A stretch of 64,000 nt of DNA from assembly GCA_963556495.2 (NCBI GenBank), contig OY747701.1, positions 39,220,501 to 39,284,500 of the forward strand. Direction: 5' to 3'. This document shows, piece by piece, positions 1 to 10,748 of the stretch. The stretch's first letter is position 1; every line of letters starts with the position of its first letter. This DNA is from Valencia hispanica (Eukaryota; Chordata; Actinopteri; Cyprinodontiformes; Valenciidae). Both the position numbers and the translations under genes were made by a program. The notes below the pieces were generated by a model that ran no database searches, was not told where the DNA came from, and saw nothing but the letters and a program-made list of their open reading frames with translations.

Positions 1-224
1 GATTTTCCTTCGTTTCTTCTTACCCACAGCTGTCTTAGTTTTGCACTTTAATGAAAAGTGTGTGATTATGCATTTCTAATATTTACTTTTTGTATATTTA
101 TTTTTCTGCATATTGCTCTAATCTTAGTCAAGTTAAAATACCAAATTTTCTAAAATACTGTTTATATGGTGTTTTATTATTCATCATTCAGTTAAAATAA
201 TATTTGACCTTATAGATATTATAG

Positions 225-380
225 AAGGTAACTGTGGTATAGAAATAACATCAGTTACTTTACTGAGTAACTAATAACTTTTACAGTGTAGTAACTGAGT
301 TACTAACTCAGTTACTTTTTCGAAAAAGTAATTTTTAATTAGAACCAATTACTTTTTTAATGTAAGATGCCCAACACTGT
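225..380. repeat. Non-autonomous DNA transposon end, fragment
   Basis: This stretch is built of repeated 'agtaact/gttact' blocks and ends at 368-378 with gcccaacactg. The reverse complement of that end, CAGTGTTGGGC, is a common terminus of non-autonomous cut-and-paste elements in fish. No coding sequence is present and the other terminus was not found, so it is probably truncated. The superfamily cannot be fixed from this alone. Confidence 0.4.
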
Positions 381-782
381 TAGTGAATCATCTGTGTGAG
401 CAACACCAGCTAGTACAGAGTATGGTGGTCAGTGATTGGCTACTGGGAGGGATTCATGCTTGACTGCAGAGAGACACACTCAAAGAAATAGAACATTAGA
501 TTGAAATAATAAAGTGATTTCAACCGGTCCCACAAAACTATTTTGTTTATATTTGAAGAATACCAGATGACTAAATTTCAGCAAACTGTCTTAATTAGGT
601 GCTACATCATATACAGTTATGTTGAATTTACTTCATGTTATTATGTTAAGTTTACTAAACAACATTTACAATTTCTGGAACACCATTTTGTTCCATTTAC
701 TAAAATCCCTTATGTTACATATACTAAACATACATACATAACATGTATTCATGTTAATAATAATGCATCAGTTTTATATGGC
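381..782. other. AT-rich spacer, nothing recognised
   Basis: A 100-codon open frame at 543-845 is low-complexity (Tyr/Thr/Phe-rich) and looks fortuitous. No repeat family, RNA gene or exon with splice signals was recognised here. Confidence 0.4.
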
Positions 783-1025
783 ACTTTTCAAGACACCCAA
801 ACACGCTTTACATTACTGAAGGCACTATTCATTCACTCACATTAATACTGCTACCCTGGGGCAGACTGACCACCACCGATCATTCATACTCAATCATGAA
901 CCAGCTATGTTTTTACTGGAAGTAAGGTGCATGAAATGTCTTGCCCAGGGACACAGGAACAGATTGCTGGCAGCGGGGTTCAAAACGCCAATCTTCCGAT
1001 CGTTGGATAACCATCTGAGCTAACT
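783..1025 (-). repeat. Dispersed fish retroposon, copy 1
   Basis: The sequence shares a scaffold with 4020-4318: 'cttttcaaga' near the start, 'attcattcac', 'ccctggggcagactgac', 'cttgcccagggacacag', then a region ending in 'gagcta'. That scaffold is a common short retroposon in fish genomes, probably the 3' part of a CR1/L2-type element. Minus orientation is inferred from copy 2, whose tail lies on the left. It is diverged and no target duplication was found. Confidence 0.5.
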
Positions 1026-1558
1026 GAATCCTATTGTAAGCTTTCAATAAATACGACTTTAGTCAACTGAAATTCATATTTTATGTATTTATAAAAACAA
1101 AATTTGAGGCCAAAACGAGACATCTGCCCAATGTGCCGAACACATGTGTTAAAAGTCTTGTTGTACTTAAGTGTCTTGATGAACTTGCTCCTCCAGGAGG
1201 TGAGGAAGAAAAGGGCAAAGATGACGAAGAGATGTCAGGGACCAGAACAGCAGAGGGACTCGGAGCTGTGTAAAAAAAAACCAAAAAAAAAACACACATT
1301 TACATTTGTGTGTGTAGAAGGTGTTTCTGTGTGTAGTTATGGAAATAAACTAAAACAATAACAGCCATCAATAAAACAGTTACATGTGCTTTTCCATAGC
1401 ACACAATTCCAGTCTCTTGGCCTGCCTCCAAGAGACAGAGAAGATGATATTTGTTTGTTTTGCTACTAACAGCTCTACTTGAAGAAACCATGATGATGTG
1501 GCCAAATATTGTCATGTTTTCAGTGTCAGCCAATTCAATTGCTTGACCAAAGTTAACC
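1026..1558. other. Spacer with one exon-like open frame on minus
   Basis: A minus-strand open frame at 1081-1299 follows a pyrimidine tract ending in an acceptor-like tacacag near 1270. It is serine-rich and I do not recognise it. It lies downstream of the DUF4806 exons on the same strand, so it could be a further exon or 3' sequence, but nothing supports that beyond position. The rest shows no recognisable feature. Confidence 0.25.
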
Positions 1559-1706
1559 GTTGTAAATCCATCCATCCATTTCCAGTACCGCTTAGTCCAA
1601 TTCAGGGTTGCAGGGAAGCTGGAGCCTATCCCAGCAATTACCAGGCAAGAGGAAGGGTACACCCTGGACAGGTCGCCGGTCTATCGCAGGGCCAACTGTT
1701 GTAAAT
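1559..1706 (-). mobile_element. (ATCC)-tailed SINE, copy 1
   Basis: The insert at 1568-1697 begins ccatccatccattt and ends at tcgcagggccaact. It is flanked by a perfect 9-bp duplication gttgtaaat at 1559-1567 and 1698-1706. It shares its core with copies at 17822-17936 and 26790-26920, including 'ggtacaccctggacaggtcg'. The ATCC repeats lie at the left, so the retroposed strand is minus. No coding capacity; mobilised by a partner LINE not identified here. Confidence 0.75.
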
Positions 1707-1772
1707 TCTAATTAAAAATGTATGTTTTAGTATCAGTCAGAATTAGAGCATTAACTTCATCAAAAGACTTAC

Positions 1773-1909
1773 TTATAGCTCAAAAGTCCCTGGCCTCTGT
1801 CTTCTCCTCCCTTCCACCCTATCCTTGCTCAGCCGGAGCCAGTTTTGGATTGCCGCTTCCACTTCAGCCTGTGTGGTTTGTGGAAAGGCCCCATTTCTAA
1901 GAACTGATG
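1773..1909 (-). pseudogene. DUF4806-like gene, second exon (terminal)
   Basis: On the minus strand a pyrimidine-rich tract ending in a tgcag acceptor precedes this exon, which runs to a TAA at 1775-1773. Its translation fits the last part of the DUF4806 domain common in fish proteins: an acidic helix 'TQAEVEAAIQNWLRLSKDR' followed by an Arg-rich tail. It joins in phase to the exon at 2416-2575: the split codon A|CA gives Thr and the frame stays open across the junction. The 5' exons were not found, so I call it a gene remnant, but these two exons carry no stop and could be part of a live gene whose start lies further right. Function of DUF4806 proteins is not known. The domain is assigned from memory of the family pattern. 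Confidence 0.55.
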
Positions 1910-1990
1910 CTGCAAGAAAAAAAACAAGAGTAATGGCAAAACCTAAGTTGGTCAGTGTTAGAGTTCGTGATTTTTAACCACTAGAAATTA

Positions 1991-2279
1991 AATGTTGTCA
2001 GGACTGAAGCAGTAGTGGACACAAATGCAGGCCTTCTCGAAAGGATTTAATATAGAGGGACAAGTAGAAAATTGACGATCAACTCAAGACTACACAAAGA
2101 CACTGAACACAGGGTATAAATAGAGTGATCACAGGTGAAACACATAAGGGTAGTAATGAGGACGCTGTGCAACCCAAGATGGCTTGAGCAGAGGAATTGT
2201 GGGAGTTCTATGTCAGGACCGGTGATCAGTAGGCTAGTGAGGCTGAACATGGATGCAGAGGAGCAGGAATGACAAATGC
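1991..2279 (-). mobile_element. Short solo LTR in the DUF4806 intron
   Basis: The unit at 1996-2274 begins tgtcaggactg and ends aggaatgaca, giving TG...CA ends with a TGTCA inverted terminus. It is flanked by aatgt (1991-1995) and aatgc (2275-2279), a 5-bp duplication with one mismatch. Read on the minus strand, an ATTAAA signal is followed by 'tgcatttgtgtcc' and the terminal 'cctgaca', the same 3' layout as the LTRs at 5245-11120 and 23231-23908. It has no internal coding region and so is a recombined solo LTR, probably Ty3/gypsy-like. It sits between the two DUF4806 exons. Confidence 0.65.
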
Positions 2280-2415
2280 TCATTTGATAAAAAATGAAAA
2301 AAAAAACATTAAAACCCGTCAGAGGATTAAACAGAAATACGTGCACTACACAATTAAGTACATAGTACTACTGTGTGGCAGTGTAGCACTCAAACACAGC
2401 TGTAGTAATACTTAC

Positions 2416-2575
2416 TCAATAGAATTTCATGGACTGGTCTACCCTTGATCCCAGTCTTCTGTCCCCTCCCACACCAATTCAATTTGGTAGCCAGATCAGG
2501 GGAAGACAATTTCTGGCATACACGCCACACTGTTTTTTTCACTGTTTTCCCCCCAATTATGGCCAGTTCTGCAAT
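2416..2575 (-). pseudogene. DUF4806-like gene, first recognisable exon
   Basis: The minus strand shows acceptor ttcctcag just right of 2575 and donor GA|GTAAGT at 2416/2415, a near-consensus pair. The 160-nt exon is open in phase 0 and encodes 'IGGKTVKKTVWRVCQKL', then Asp-Leu-Ala before a Trp/Gly-rich stretch, matching the first half of DUF4806. The donor phase fits the exon at 1773-1909 exactly. A solo LTR (1996-2274) lies in the intron between them without touching the splice sites. Upstream exons of such a gene would lie at higher coordinates and I could not identify them. Confidence 0.55.
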
Positions 2576-4019
2576 CTGAGGAAAATAAGAACAAAAGCAA
2601 GTGTTACCAAACATTGTAAATTAATGTCTTTCACATATGCGTTTGTTAATCTGGAACACATTACTTTGACCATTTTTACTGGATTTTTGCAGCCCAGCAG
2701 AAACAATAAACTCCACACATTTACTGTAGTTGACAATATTAAACTTTTTAAAAACATTTTTGTGCATCTTATACAGGTTGGTTGTTTGACCAATACTAAT
2801 TAAAACATGATTCAAAAAAGCATAGATGTCTATGGGGGAACACAACCTGACTGGTGTAACACTGGTTGCCTTGGCAACGCATCACAACGGCAGATAGCCC
2901 ACTCAACCGTTTCTTTAGAAAAAACTTTTTTCAAATGTTTAAAAAAACAACATTAACATATTAATAATTGACTTAATATTTCTTTGTTTCGTAAGTGACC
3001 ATTGTATAAGCGGGATAATGCCAGGGTTCTCCACAATCAGAAATTAATGGAAGACGCAGAGGCGTGAACCGTCCAACACGAAGCAAACAGTTTTATTGGC
3101 CGTTCTAAGGAGGTTCAGTTTCAGTCTCATTTCTATGATGCTAGAAAACACATTGACCTCGTAACAAGATACATGACGACCGTAACTTAACCTATATGCG
3201 ATAAAGTCAAAACAGGATGTCGAAACAATTAAAGATTTCAGAATAAGACAGCCGATCGGCACACTTCTATCTTTTTCCAACCAAATAACATCCAATAGAG
3301 GAAAAACATTATGACCTAACCTTTTGGTGTCGACTGTAAACGTTTAACTTTTACAGAGTAAAATAAATGTCTTTTTTTGACAATGTGTGGTTTACCTGAA
3401 ACTCCGAAACTCACTCTGTGACGTCCCTGGACCACAACTGAGAGGATAGGTCCCGCCCTCTGGGGTCTTCCGTGTGTGGGCAGATCTGGGGCCGACTTAA
3501 AGCCGACGCAGCACGACGTTTGATGAGCGGGCGCGATATGCGCTCAAGGGGCAATGCTTGACGGTCCCTGATGACGTGTCTCCTAGGCAACCGGGGCGGA
3601 ACCAAGGTATCAAGGCGAGGTTCCTTGGCATTGAGAAACACATGTTATCAATTATAGGGCCGACGTCCATCCTTAGGCCGACGTCGGCCAGACGTATGTG
3701 TGCTATCTGGGTAGTTTACTCTAAGACAAAATCACTGGTTAAATTTGATCTATAAAATCGTCTTTTTCACCAGACATTGTTTATTGAAAAACAAAAAGGT
3801 GTATTTAAGCCAATGTAGAATAAATGTCTTGCAAAAAATTTAAATAATCTGTCTGCCCAACCGATTGTCAGCATGTTGGGGAAATTGGAAAAACATATGC
3901 TTGTTAGTTTTGAACAGCACAGGTGTACTGTATGTAGCATGTCTGAATATGTCTGTCTGACATGTTCCTTTGGTACATCACTTTGTTTCGTACGAGAAGC
4001 AGCAGTTGAAATCCAGGTA
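2576..4019. other. Spacer with a GC-rich, possibly promoter-like block
   Basis: Most of this stretch is AT-rich and unrecognised. From about 3395 to 3690 it becomes GC-rich with many CG dinucleotides. On the minus strand a donor-like CAG|GTAAAC lies near 3395, so the block could be the promoter and a non-coding first exon of the DUF4806 gene to its left. That is positional inference only. The small open frames here look fortuitous. Confidence 0.25.
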
Positions 4020-4318
4020 ATAATAATGGCTTGTATTTATATAATGCTTTTCGAGATCCTCAAAGCGCTTTACAACTCCACTATTCATTCACTCTCACAT
4101 TCACATTCACACACTGGTGGAAGCAAGCTATGATTGTAGCCACAGCTGCCCTGGGGCAGACTGACAAAAGCAGAGCTGCCATTTCACTCCATGGGACCCT
4201 CTGGCCAACACCAGTAGTTAAGGTAGGTGATGAGTCTTGCCCAAGGACACAACGGTGTGTAGCAGGCAGAAGCAGGAATTGACCGACAAGTCTACCACTG
4301 AGCAACAGGCGCCCCATG
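4020..4318 (-). repeat. Dispersed fish retroposon, copy 2
   Basis: The left edge 'taataataatgg' is the likely 3' tail of a minus-strand retroposon. It is followed by 'tttatataatgcttttcgag', 'caaagcgctttac', 'attcattcactctcac', 'gccctggggcagactgac' and 'cttgcccaaggacac'. The order is as in 783-1025 and this copy is fuller. The ending 'ctaccactgagcaac' is typical of the family. No clear target duplication was found. Confidence 0.6.
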
Positions 4319-4486
4319 TAGTGCACTACTCAGAGGAAGAGAGCAGAAGGGATATGACTCAGTAGATTGGATGCATTGTTGACAAGAGGACTTCATGAGA
4401 GGTGGGAGTTAATTGGGGTGTTGGGGCAAGATTCATAATTTCTAAACCACAAAGCAGAATTTGAAAATAAATACATCATACATGGA

Positions 4487-5069
4487 ATGGAAGCAATGGG
4501 GACGAAGTTACGGCGTCTGGAGGTTAACATTGAAACCGAGGAAGAAAAAACATTGCCCACACGAAATGACAAAAGATTCAGCAGACTTCGTATGCTTCAC
4601 AGATTCCTGAAAAACACCTGTGCTGACCTTTCAATGAGATTTATAAACAATCAAGATATTTTGTGGGGTAAAGCATTTATTCACAAGAAACGAAAGCTAT
4701 TTGGACAGAAGCGGACAGAAACTTCTGATATGAAATTTGTTTTGCTATCTAAATCAGAAAGCCCTGGATTCAAGGACAGACATACAGCTCACAGAGGGAG
4801 GAGAAGTACTCCCTGCACAAGCAAAGATAAGGCCGGTGCATGAAGTATCTCCTACAGCACAACAAGCAAGGCCGGCGCATGAAGTCCCAGCACAGACTCC
4901 ACTGGGGAAAAGGCCTGCCCCAGCAAACGTCGAGGAGGGGGAGGGAACTTCGCCCCAACCCCCCACTCCCTCCTCGTCGTCTTTTCCTTTCAAAACTTTG
5001 TCTGACAGGCTGAATGCTCAAGTTAGATTTGGAATTGTGGCGTCGCCACAATTTTTGATCACTAAATAA
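4487..5069 (+). other. Two overlapping open frames, unrecognised
   Basis: An ATG-started frame (4487-4843, 118 codons) and a second frame (4737-5069, 110 codons) overlap in different phases. The second is Pro/Ser-rich and covers an imperfect direct repeat of the motif aaggccgg(t/c)gcatgaagt at about 4830 and 4870. I do not recognise either product. They lie directly 5' of a truncated L2 on the same strand and may be the remains of an ORF1-type gene, but no esterase, zinc knuckle or other domain is visible. They could equally be chance frames. Confidence 0.2.
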
Positions 5070-5094
5070 CCTCACTGACATCACTAATAAAAAG

Positions 5095-5239
5095 TACTCC
5101 TGGGCACATTTGACTCTTTTCAATACGTAGCCATAAAAGATTCTGACAAAGCTTTATTTTTAACTTTATATAAGCCGCCTAAACCTAACTCCAATTTCTT
5201 CAAGGATTTTAGCGACCTTCTTTTTGTAATATGTATGGA
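5095..5239 (+). mobile_element. L2 LINE fragment, left part (endonuclease region)
   Basis: Translation of the plus strand gives decayed endonuclease sequence corresponding to the stretch before the 'DYDQLIIVGDFNIHI' motif of the better-preserved copy at 18869-21905. It breaks off at 5239, where the solo LTR and its L1 are inserted, and resumes at 11126. The element is 5'-truncated at about 5095. Confidence 0.75.
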
Positions 5240-5706
5240 CTATGTGTCATGATGCGAGGTTATAGAGGACCCAAATGCAGCAAAGTACACCGTAAAATGA
5301 TTTAATGAAAAACACAAGGAAGGGGAACTTACAAAACTCAGAAGGGTACCGGCAGCAAACAGGGAAAAACAGGAACCAGGATGGGCAACAACGAGGGCAG
5401 GAACCGGCAAGGGAAGAACGACAGGCAACAAGGAAGACGAGAACCAGGCAGGGACATTTTTATTTTTTTTTATTTTTTATTTTTTAACTTCTTTATTTTG
5501 CCGTTATATATGTACAAACATAAACAGAACATGTGTATAAACAGAACATGAGAATGCCAGGAGTAAACATATTTTAACATAGTATATATATGTATAAAAA
5601 GAAGACATTTACTGAATGAAGATTAGGAGGAAATACAGCAAAAGAAAAGACAAAGGGCACATTACATTATATACGCAAACAAGTGGATAAAATTTACAAA
5701 TTAACT

Positions 5707-8700
5707 TCAAATTTGTAGGTTAACTTTCAGTTTGTCAAGAACAAGATTGGTTTTAACTGCTTTATGATTTTCAAGATCTTTAATCATGAAGCTGTATTCT
5801 GCAAGTTCATGGCAAAAGTGGTTTATATTTGGTTTTGAGTTTTTCCATCTTGATTTATGGATATGGAATTTTCCCAGGAGGAGTAGAAGCTGGGTGAGAT
5901 AAATAAAGTCTTTGTCCATGTCTTTTTGATCAAAGCAAAGTAGAACATCTTTCTCAGTGAGTTGTACTGCTTGTCCAGTTTTCATTTGAGTGAAACGTTG
6001 TACATCCGACCAAAATATTCTTGTGTACATACAGTGGTAAAATAAATGACAAATTGTTTCGGTGTTTTGCTCACAAAACGTACACGAGTAGTCAATATCA
6101 AGATGAAATCTTTCCAATGTCTTTTTAACTGGGTACACATTGTGTAAGATTTTAAAAGTAACTTCTTTAACTTTATTTGTTAAACAGAATCTTCCTGCAC
6201 TTAACCAAATTTGCTTCCAGTTCAAATAGCCAAATAAGGAGGACCAGAAAAATCTTCCTGAAGGCAAAGTAACTTTTTGCAGAAAAGCTCTAATCAGTTT
6301 ATTAGAACATTTCTTTTTGGTGACATCCACTTCACCAATCAGTATGCTGCTATAATGTAGTTCAGTAATTGCACTTTCAGTTGTTGTCCCTTGAAGAAGT
6401 TGCAACACACCGCTTGGCAAAGCGTCAAACACCACTGCATATTCCTTGGGAGTTACTGGAAGTTTAAATTTGAATAAAAATTCACCGTATGTCAGAAGAT
6501 TCCCCTTACTATTCATCAGTTGCTTCACAAGTATGATACCATTTTCTATCCAATTTTCAAAGTAAAGTGATTTATTCTTGTAAAGGATATTTCCATTATT
6601 CCAGATATAATAAGAAGTTGGAGAGAAATTATGCTTGTATGCAAGTTTCCATGCCAAAAGAGCTTGTTGATGATAACCAGCCAATTTTACAGGCAATTTT
6701 TCAATTTTATAGTCACATTTTAGTAAGAATTTGAGTCCACCCATCAGATTAAAAATATGTTTGGGGAAGGTGTTCCATATTGTATCTTTTTCTTTTAATA
6801 AGTTGAGTAACCATTTAATTTTAAAGGAGTTATTCAGCATTTCAAAACTTAAAACCTCCAAGCCACCGTTTTTTTTGGCATTACATAAAATGTCTCTCTT
6901 TAAATAATGTTTTTTATGTTTCCATATAAAATTGAACAAGATTTTATCTAATTTTTTAGATATATTGTTGGGCATTTCTAAAGATAGAGATGTATATACA
7001 GATCTTGAGATTCCTTCAGCCTTAGACAGTAATACTCTACCATTTAGAGACAGATCCCTCATGAGCCACATATTGAACTTTTTGGTTACTTGTTCAATTA
7101 CGGGGCCAAAGTTAGATGAGCTACGTAGTTTTCTATCTTTTTCAATGATCACTCCTAAGTATGTCACTTTATCCTTCACAGGTATAAAAAATTTTTCTGT
7201 CAGATTAGAATTTTTTAGAGGGAATAGAACTGATTTATTGATATTAATCTTTAATCCCGACACAGAGGAAAAGTCCTGAATGCAGGCAACCACCTTACTC
7301 ACTTCATTTATATTAGATATAAAAACTGCAGTGTCGTCAGCCAATTGTGACAATTTGAATTCTTTCTCCAATGCTAAAATACCTTGAAAAGGTCCACTTT
7401 TAATGTGTGTAGCCATGACTTGTGTGACCAGAAGAAAAAGGAAAGGACTTAAGGGACAGCCTTGTCTAATTGCACGGTTAATTTGAAATCTTTGAGTTGT
7501 ACCATGTGCCAATTTTATAGAACTATTACTTCCCTGATATAAGGTAGTGATGGCTCTTAAAAAATAGTTCCCAAAACCAAAATGTTCAATTGTCTTAAAC
7601 ATAAATTTATGGCTTACGGTATCGAACGCTTTATAAAAATCCACGAACAAAATGAAACTGTCGTCTTGTATATATTGATTATAATCAATCATGTCCAGTA
7701 TCAATCGGATGTTATTACTTATATTTCTTCCAGGCATAAATCCAGATTGCTCTTCGCTAATAATTTCATTAAGGCCCAGTTTTACTCTCTTAGCAAAGAT
7801 AGTTGCAAATATTTTGGCGTCAACGTTTAAAAGACTAATTTGTCTCCAATTTTCTATATTCAGTTTATCCTTTTTGGGTTTTGGGATCAATTTTATCAAG
7901 CCTTGGCGGAGAGTTGGAGGTAGTTCTCCTCTCATTATTGCTTCTTCAAACATGGCCTTTAAAAAAGAAGCTAATTCATTAGTAAAATTTTTATAAAATT
8001 CACTAGTTAAGCCATCATTTCCAGGAGATTTATTATTTTTAAGAGAAACAATGGAGTCTTGGATTTCTTTTACACAGATTTCTTTGTCACAATTTGCCTT
8101 GAAGACTTCGTCTATGCAGTTGGTTTCCTTTTCCTGTGCAAGGAGAAATGTGTCCATGTCATCTTCGTTTTGTGGATCAGTCATGTACAGTTTTTGGTAA
8201 AAATTTGCCACATGTTTAGAGATAAGATTTTCATCCTCACATACAATATTGTCAATCCTAAATTTACCAATAAATGATAATTCAAAATTTCTTTTCTCCA
8301 AGCTAAAGAAATATTTGGTACATGCTTCTCCCTGTTCAAACCATTTTCTTCTGGATCTCACAAAAGCTCCTCTGGCTTTGTCTTCATATATTTGATCAAG
8401 ATGTAGTTGTAAAGTTGTGTATTCCTTCAGTTCCTGATCAGATAAATTACTTTGCTCAGATAATCTCATTATTTTTGTGATTATTTCGTTTTCTTTTTCT
8501 TTTTTCTTGTGAGCAAGCTTCTTACCTATTCTAATTGCCATATTTCTAATTTCATATTTTAATAATTCCCAACACTTTCCAAATTGATATGATAAAGTCG
8601 CTTGCAACCAGTACTTCTGAGTGAGTCTCAATGTCTCAGTCTTAAAATCTTCCTTTTCAAGTAAAGTGTTATAAAATTTCCAATAATCCATGTTTTGATT

Positions 8701-9429
8701 TTGCCTGACTGATTTCATATTAATTTTAATTATAACTGCTTTATGATCTGTCAGAATGGTTGGTTCTATTAGGGTATCCACAACTTTGTCTTCAATATCA
8801 GAGGATATAAGCCAAAAATCTATGCGGGATTGTTGGGTTCTGTCTTTATTACTCCATGTATAAATAATTTTATTTGGGTGTCTACATCTCCAAATATCAA
8901 TTATTCCCATTCTGTTACACATATGATTTAGTTCAGTTGAAGTCTGATTTCTGGGCGGGCACCTATCTATACTGTCATTCATCACTGTATTAAAATCTCC
9001 TCCCCATAAGATTTTAGGTAAAGGAAATGCAGTTGACATCTGCTTGACTTTTTCTTCTACTATCAACCATAAATTTTTATTTTGCTGTTTATTATTAAAG
9101 CCATAAGTGTTAACAATTATAAATTGTGACTGAACACTCTCAACCAAAAGTATAAGCCATCGACCACTACTATCTGACATTTGCCTTAAAACACTGCCTC
9201 TAAATTGGTCTTGTAAAATAGCCACTCCAGCTGATTTGTTGCTACCAAAAGAAAACCACATCTGGTGACCCCACTGACTCTTCCAAAATGAGACATCTGC
9301 TTCTGCTGCATGCGTTTCCTGAATTAAATGAAAATCAGCGCCCTTGTTTTTACAATACAAGAATAAAGCTTTCCTCTTTAAGTTGTTCCTGATACCCCTG
9401 GCATTAACAGAAAGAATAGAAATGGACAT
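5707..9429 (-). CDS. L1 ORF2: endonuclease / reverse transcriptase, intact
   Basis: This 1240-residue frame starts at an ATG (9429-9427) and is unbroken. It encodes the LINE enzyme that nicks target DNA and reverse-transcribes its own RNA there. The N-terminal apurinic-type endonuclease (about residues 1-235) shows NARG, 'LIQETH', 'GGDFNTVM', 'SRIDFWLIS' and the final 'LTDHKAVII'. A coiled linker leads to the reverse transcriptase (about 450-760): 'NNKSPGNDGLTSEFYK', 'FVDFYKAFDTVSH', 'IRQGCPLSPFLF' and the catalytic 'LADDTAVF'. Near the C-terminus is a CCHC-like knuckle CTFC...HLFYHC (about residues 1125-1145). Length and domain order match L1-clade ORF2. Catalytic residues I can place are present, so the protein is potentially active, but its ORF1 partner is broken. 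Confidence 0.93.
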   Translation of the reverse strand: MSISILSVNARGIRNNLKRKALFLYCKNKGADFHLIQETHAAEADVSFWKSQWGHQMWFSFGSNKSAGVAILQDQFRGSVLRQMSDSSGRWLILLVESVQSQFIIVNTYGFNNKQQNKNLWLIVEEKVKQMSTAFPLPKILWGGDFNTVMNDSIDRCPPRNQTSTELNHMCNRMGIIDIWRCRHPNKIIYTWSNKDRTQQSRIDFWLISSDIEDKVVDTLIEPTILTDHKAVIIKINMKSVRQNQNMDYWKFYNTLLEKEDFKTETLRLTQKYWLQATLSYQFGKCWELLKYEIRNMAIRIGKKLAHKKKEKENEIITKIMRLSEQSNLSDQELKEYTTLQLHLDQIYEDKARGAFVRSRRKWFEQGEACTKYFFSLEKRNFELSFIGKFRIDNIVCEDENLISKHVANFYQKLYMTDPQNEDDMDTFLLAQEKETNCIDEVFKANCDKEICVKEIQDSIVSLKNNKSPGNDGLTSEFYKNFTNELASFLKAMFEEAIMRGELPPTLRQGLIKLIPKPKKDKLNIENWRQISLLNVDAKIFATIFAKRVKLGLNEIISEEQSGFMPGRNISNNIRLILDMIDYNQYIQDDSFILFVDFYKAFDTVSHKFMFKTIEHFGFGNYFLRAITTLYQGSNSSIKLAHGTTQRFQINRAIRQGCPLSPFLFLLVTQVMATHIKSGPFQGILALEKEFKLSQLADDTAVFISNINEVSKVVACIQDFSSVSGLKININKSVLFPLKNSNLTEKFFIPVKDKVTYLGVIIEKDRKLRSSSNFGPVIEQVTKKFNMWLMRDLSLNGRVLLSKAEGISRSVYTSLSLEMPNNISKKLDKILFNFIWKHKKHYLKRDILCNAKKNGGLEVLSFEMLNNSFKIKWLLNLLKEKDTIWNTFPKHIFNLMGGLKFLLKCDYKIEKLPVKLAGYHQQALLAWKLAYKHNFSPTSYYIWNNGNILYKNKSLYFENWIENGIILVKQLMNSKGNLLTYGEFLFKFKLPVTPKEYAVVFDALPSGVLQLLQGTTTESAITELHYSSILIGEVDVTKKKCSNKLIRAFLQKVTLPSGRFFWSSLFGYLNWKQIWLSAGRFCLTNKVKEVTFKILHNVYPVKKTLERFHLDIDYSCTFCEQNTETICHLFYHCMYTRIFWSDVQRFTQMKTGQAVQLTEKDVLLCFDQKDMDKDFIYLTQLLLLLGKFHIHKSRWKNSKPNINHFCHELAEYSFMIKDLENHKAVKTNLVLDKLKVNLQI

Positions 9430-9641
9430 TTGCTAACGCAGAACACAAACACACACACAACAGTAGATTAATAATAGTATAAACAAAAGAAATGTTACCT
9501 TAGCTGTAAAGATCTGAGGTAAACTGGTTACTAACCGGAACCCTGCACTTAAGAACTGTCTGTCACCATCTGTACATCAGAATCAGAACATCGGCTCTAA
9601 CTTACCAGAGATATATTGGGATACAAAACATTTTCTCCTGC

Positions 9642-10517
9642 TTATATTTTAATTTCTTTCCCATTGACATACGCTCTATTTCCAACGAAGTAGGCTTTTT
9701 CTCCCCTCTTTCTGGCTTCTTCCACAGCGGGCCACAGTCTGCTCCGGATTTATTTGTCTGCAGCTGTCAGATCTTCTTTAAAGTTGAGTTTCTTGTTTTT
9801 CAGGTAGCTGCTGTTCTTTGATCCCCTCCATACCGCGTCTCTCGCTGTTCTAGACAGGAATCTGATGATCACTGGTCGTGGTGGCAGCTTATCCCTTTCG
9901 CCCCGCTGATGGAGATTGCCAATCCTGTGTACGACGTCTATTGCTGCAACCACCAACCTGGCCTCCGCATCTGGTAGCACAGCCCTGCACACATCCTGGA
10001 TTTCTTTCTTAATGTTGTCGTCTTTGTTGGTTTCAGGTACACCATACAACCGGAGGATGAGTCTTCTGCTTTATCGGTCGGTCTCGTTGACTTTAAGCTC
10101 CAGCTCGTTTACTTTTTTCCCCAAAAGTTCACATTGTTTCTGAAGGGTAGAATTTTGTTTTTTCAAGGCTACAACTTCTTCATGGCAGAATTCCAGTGAT
10201 TTCTTTATGTCTTCGATCTGGACAGTGTTATATTGAACAGCTTTATCGGTTTGGTCTGCTCTCTCATTAATTTTCTGGATGACCGCTGTGATAATGACGT
10301 TTTGTACCTCTGATAGGGTCGGTTCGTTATCTTGCGTGTCATTCTTTGCTTTCTTCGTTTTCTGTTTTGCCGGTGTATTGGGTGAAGAAATACATTCTCC
10401 ACCTTCTTCTGTTCGACAAGCATACGAGTGAATTTCTCGAATACCTCTTTTTTCTTTCATAATTTCGGTCTCCATGTCCTCCAGCTGAGACGAATCTGTG
10501 TTCTTCGATTTAGCCAT
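9642..10517 (-). pseudogene. L1 ORF1 (RNA-binding chaperone), two nonsense codons
   Basis: The frame begins at an ATG at 10517-10515 ('MAKSKNTDSSQLEDM') and keeps one phase through to TAA at 9644-9642, 291 codons. It is interrupted only by TAA at 10073-10071 and TAA at 9752-9750. The first third is charged; residues about 60-148 are a predicted coiled coil with heptad-like spacing. The second part has the L1 ORF1 RNA-recognition and C-terminal domain, with 'DVVHRIG', 'RPVIIRFLSRTARDAVW', 'FKEDLTAADK' and a 'GEKAYFVGNRAYVNG' end. ORF1p trimers coat L1 RNA and are needed for mobility. With two stops but no frameshift this copy looks recently disabled. Confidence 0.85.
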
Positions 10518-10748
10518 ATTGCTGCTGTAGCTCTTGTAGCCTAATCGGTTGAAGTTCGCCGTTCTTATAAACGTTTGTCTATTGTTAGAAAGTACGTCAA
10601 AGTATTCCGTTAATGTCCCGACTTGTTGTTCATGCAAGTTTTTTTATATTAGCAGGTGAAAAATAATCTATTTGTAGTAGGTTGTGCAGTAATTTCGGCT
10701 CTTGCGTTAAACTTCGTCTAGTCTCACCGCCATCTTGGTTCGGCCACC
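10518..10748 (-). promoter_or_regulatory. L1 5' untranslated region
   Basis: This is the stretch between the target duplication and the ORF1 ATG on the minus strand. It starts at the plus-strand sequence 'ccgccatcttggttcggcc', whose complement carries an AAGATGGCGG box. That box is YY1-like, as at the start of mammalian L1s. A promoter role is inferred from position, and no TATA box is evident. Confidence 0.45.

Noticed and set aside
543..845. 100-codon open frame
   Set aside because: Low-complexity Tyr/Thr/Phe composition in AT-rich DNA, overlapping a dispersed repeat.
6932..8277. Plus-strand frames of 70-115 codons
   Set aside because: They are antisense shadows of the intact L1 ORF2.
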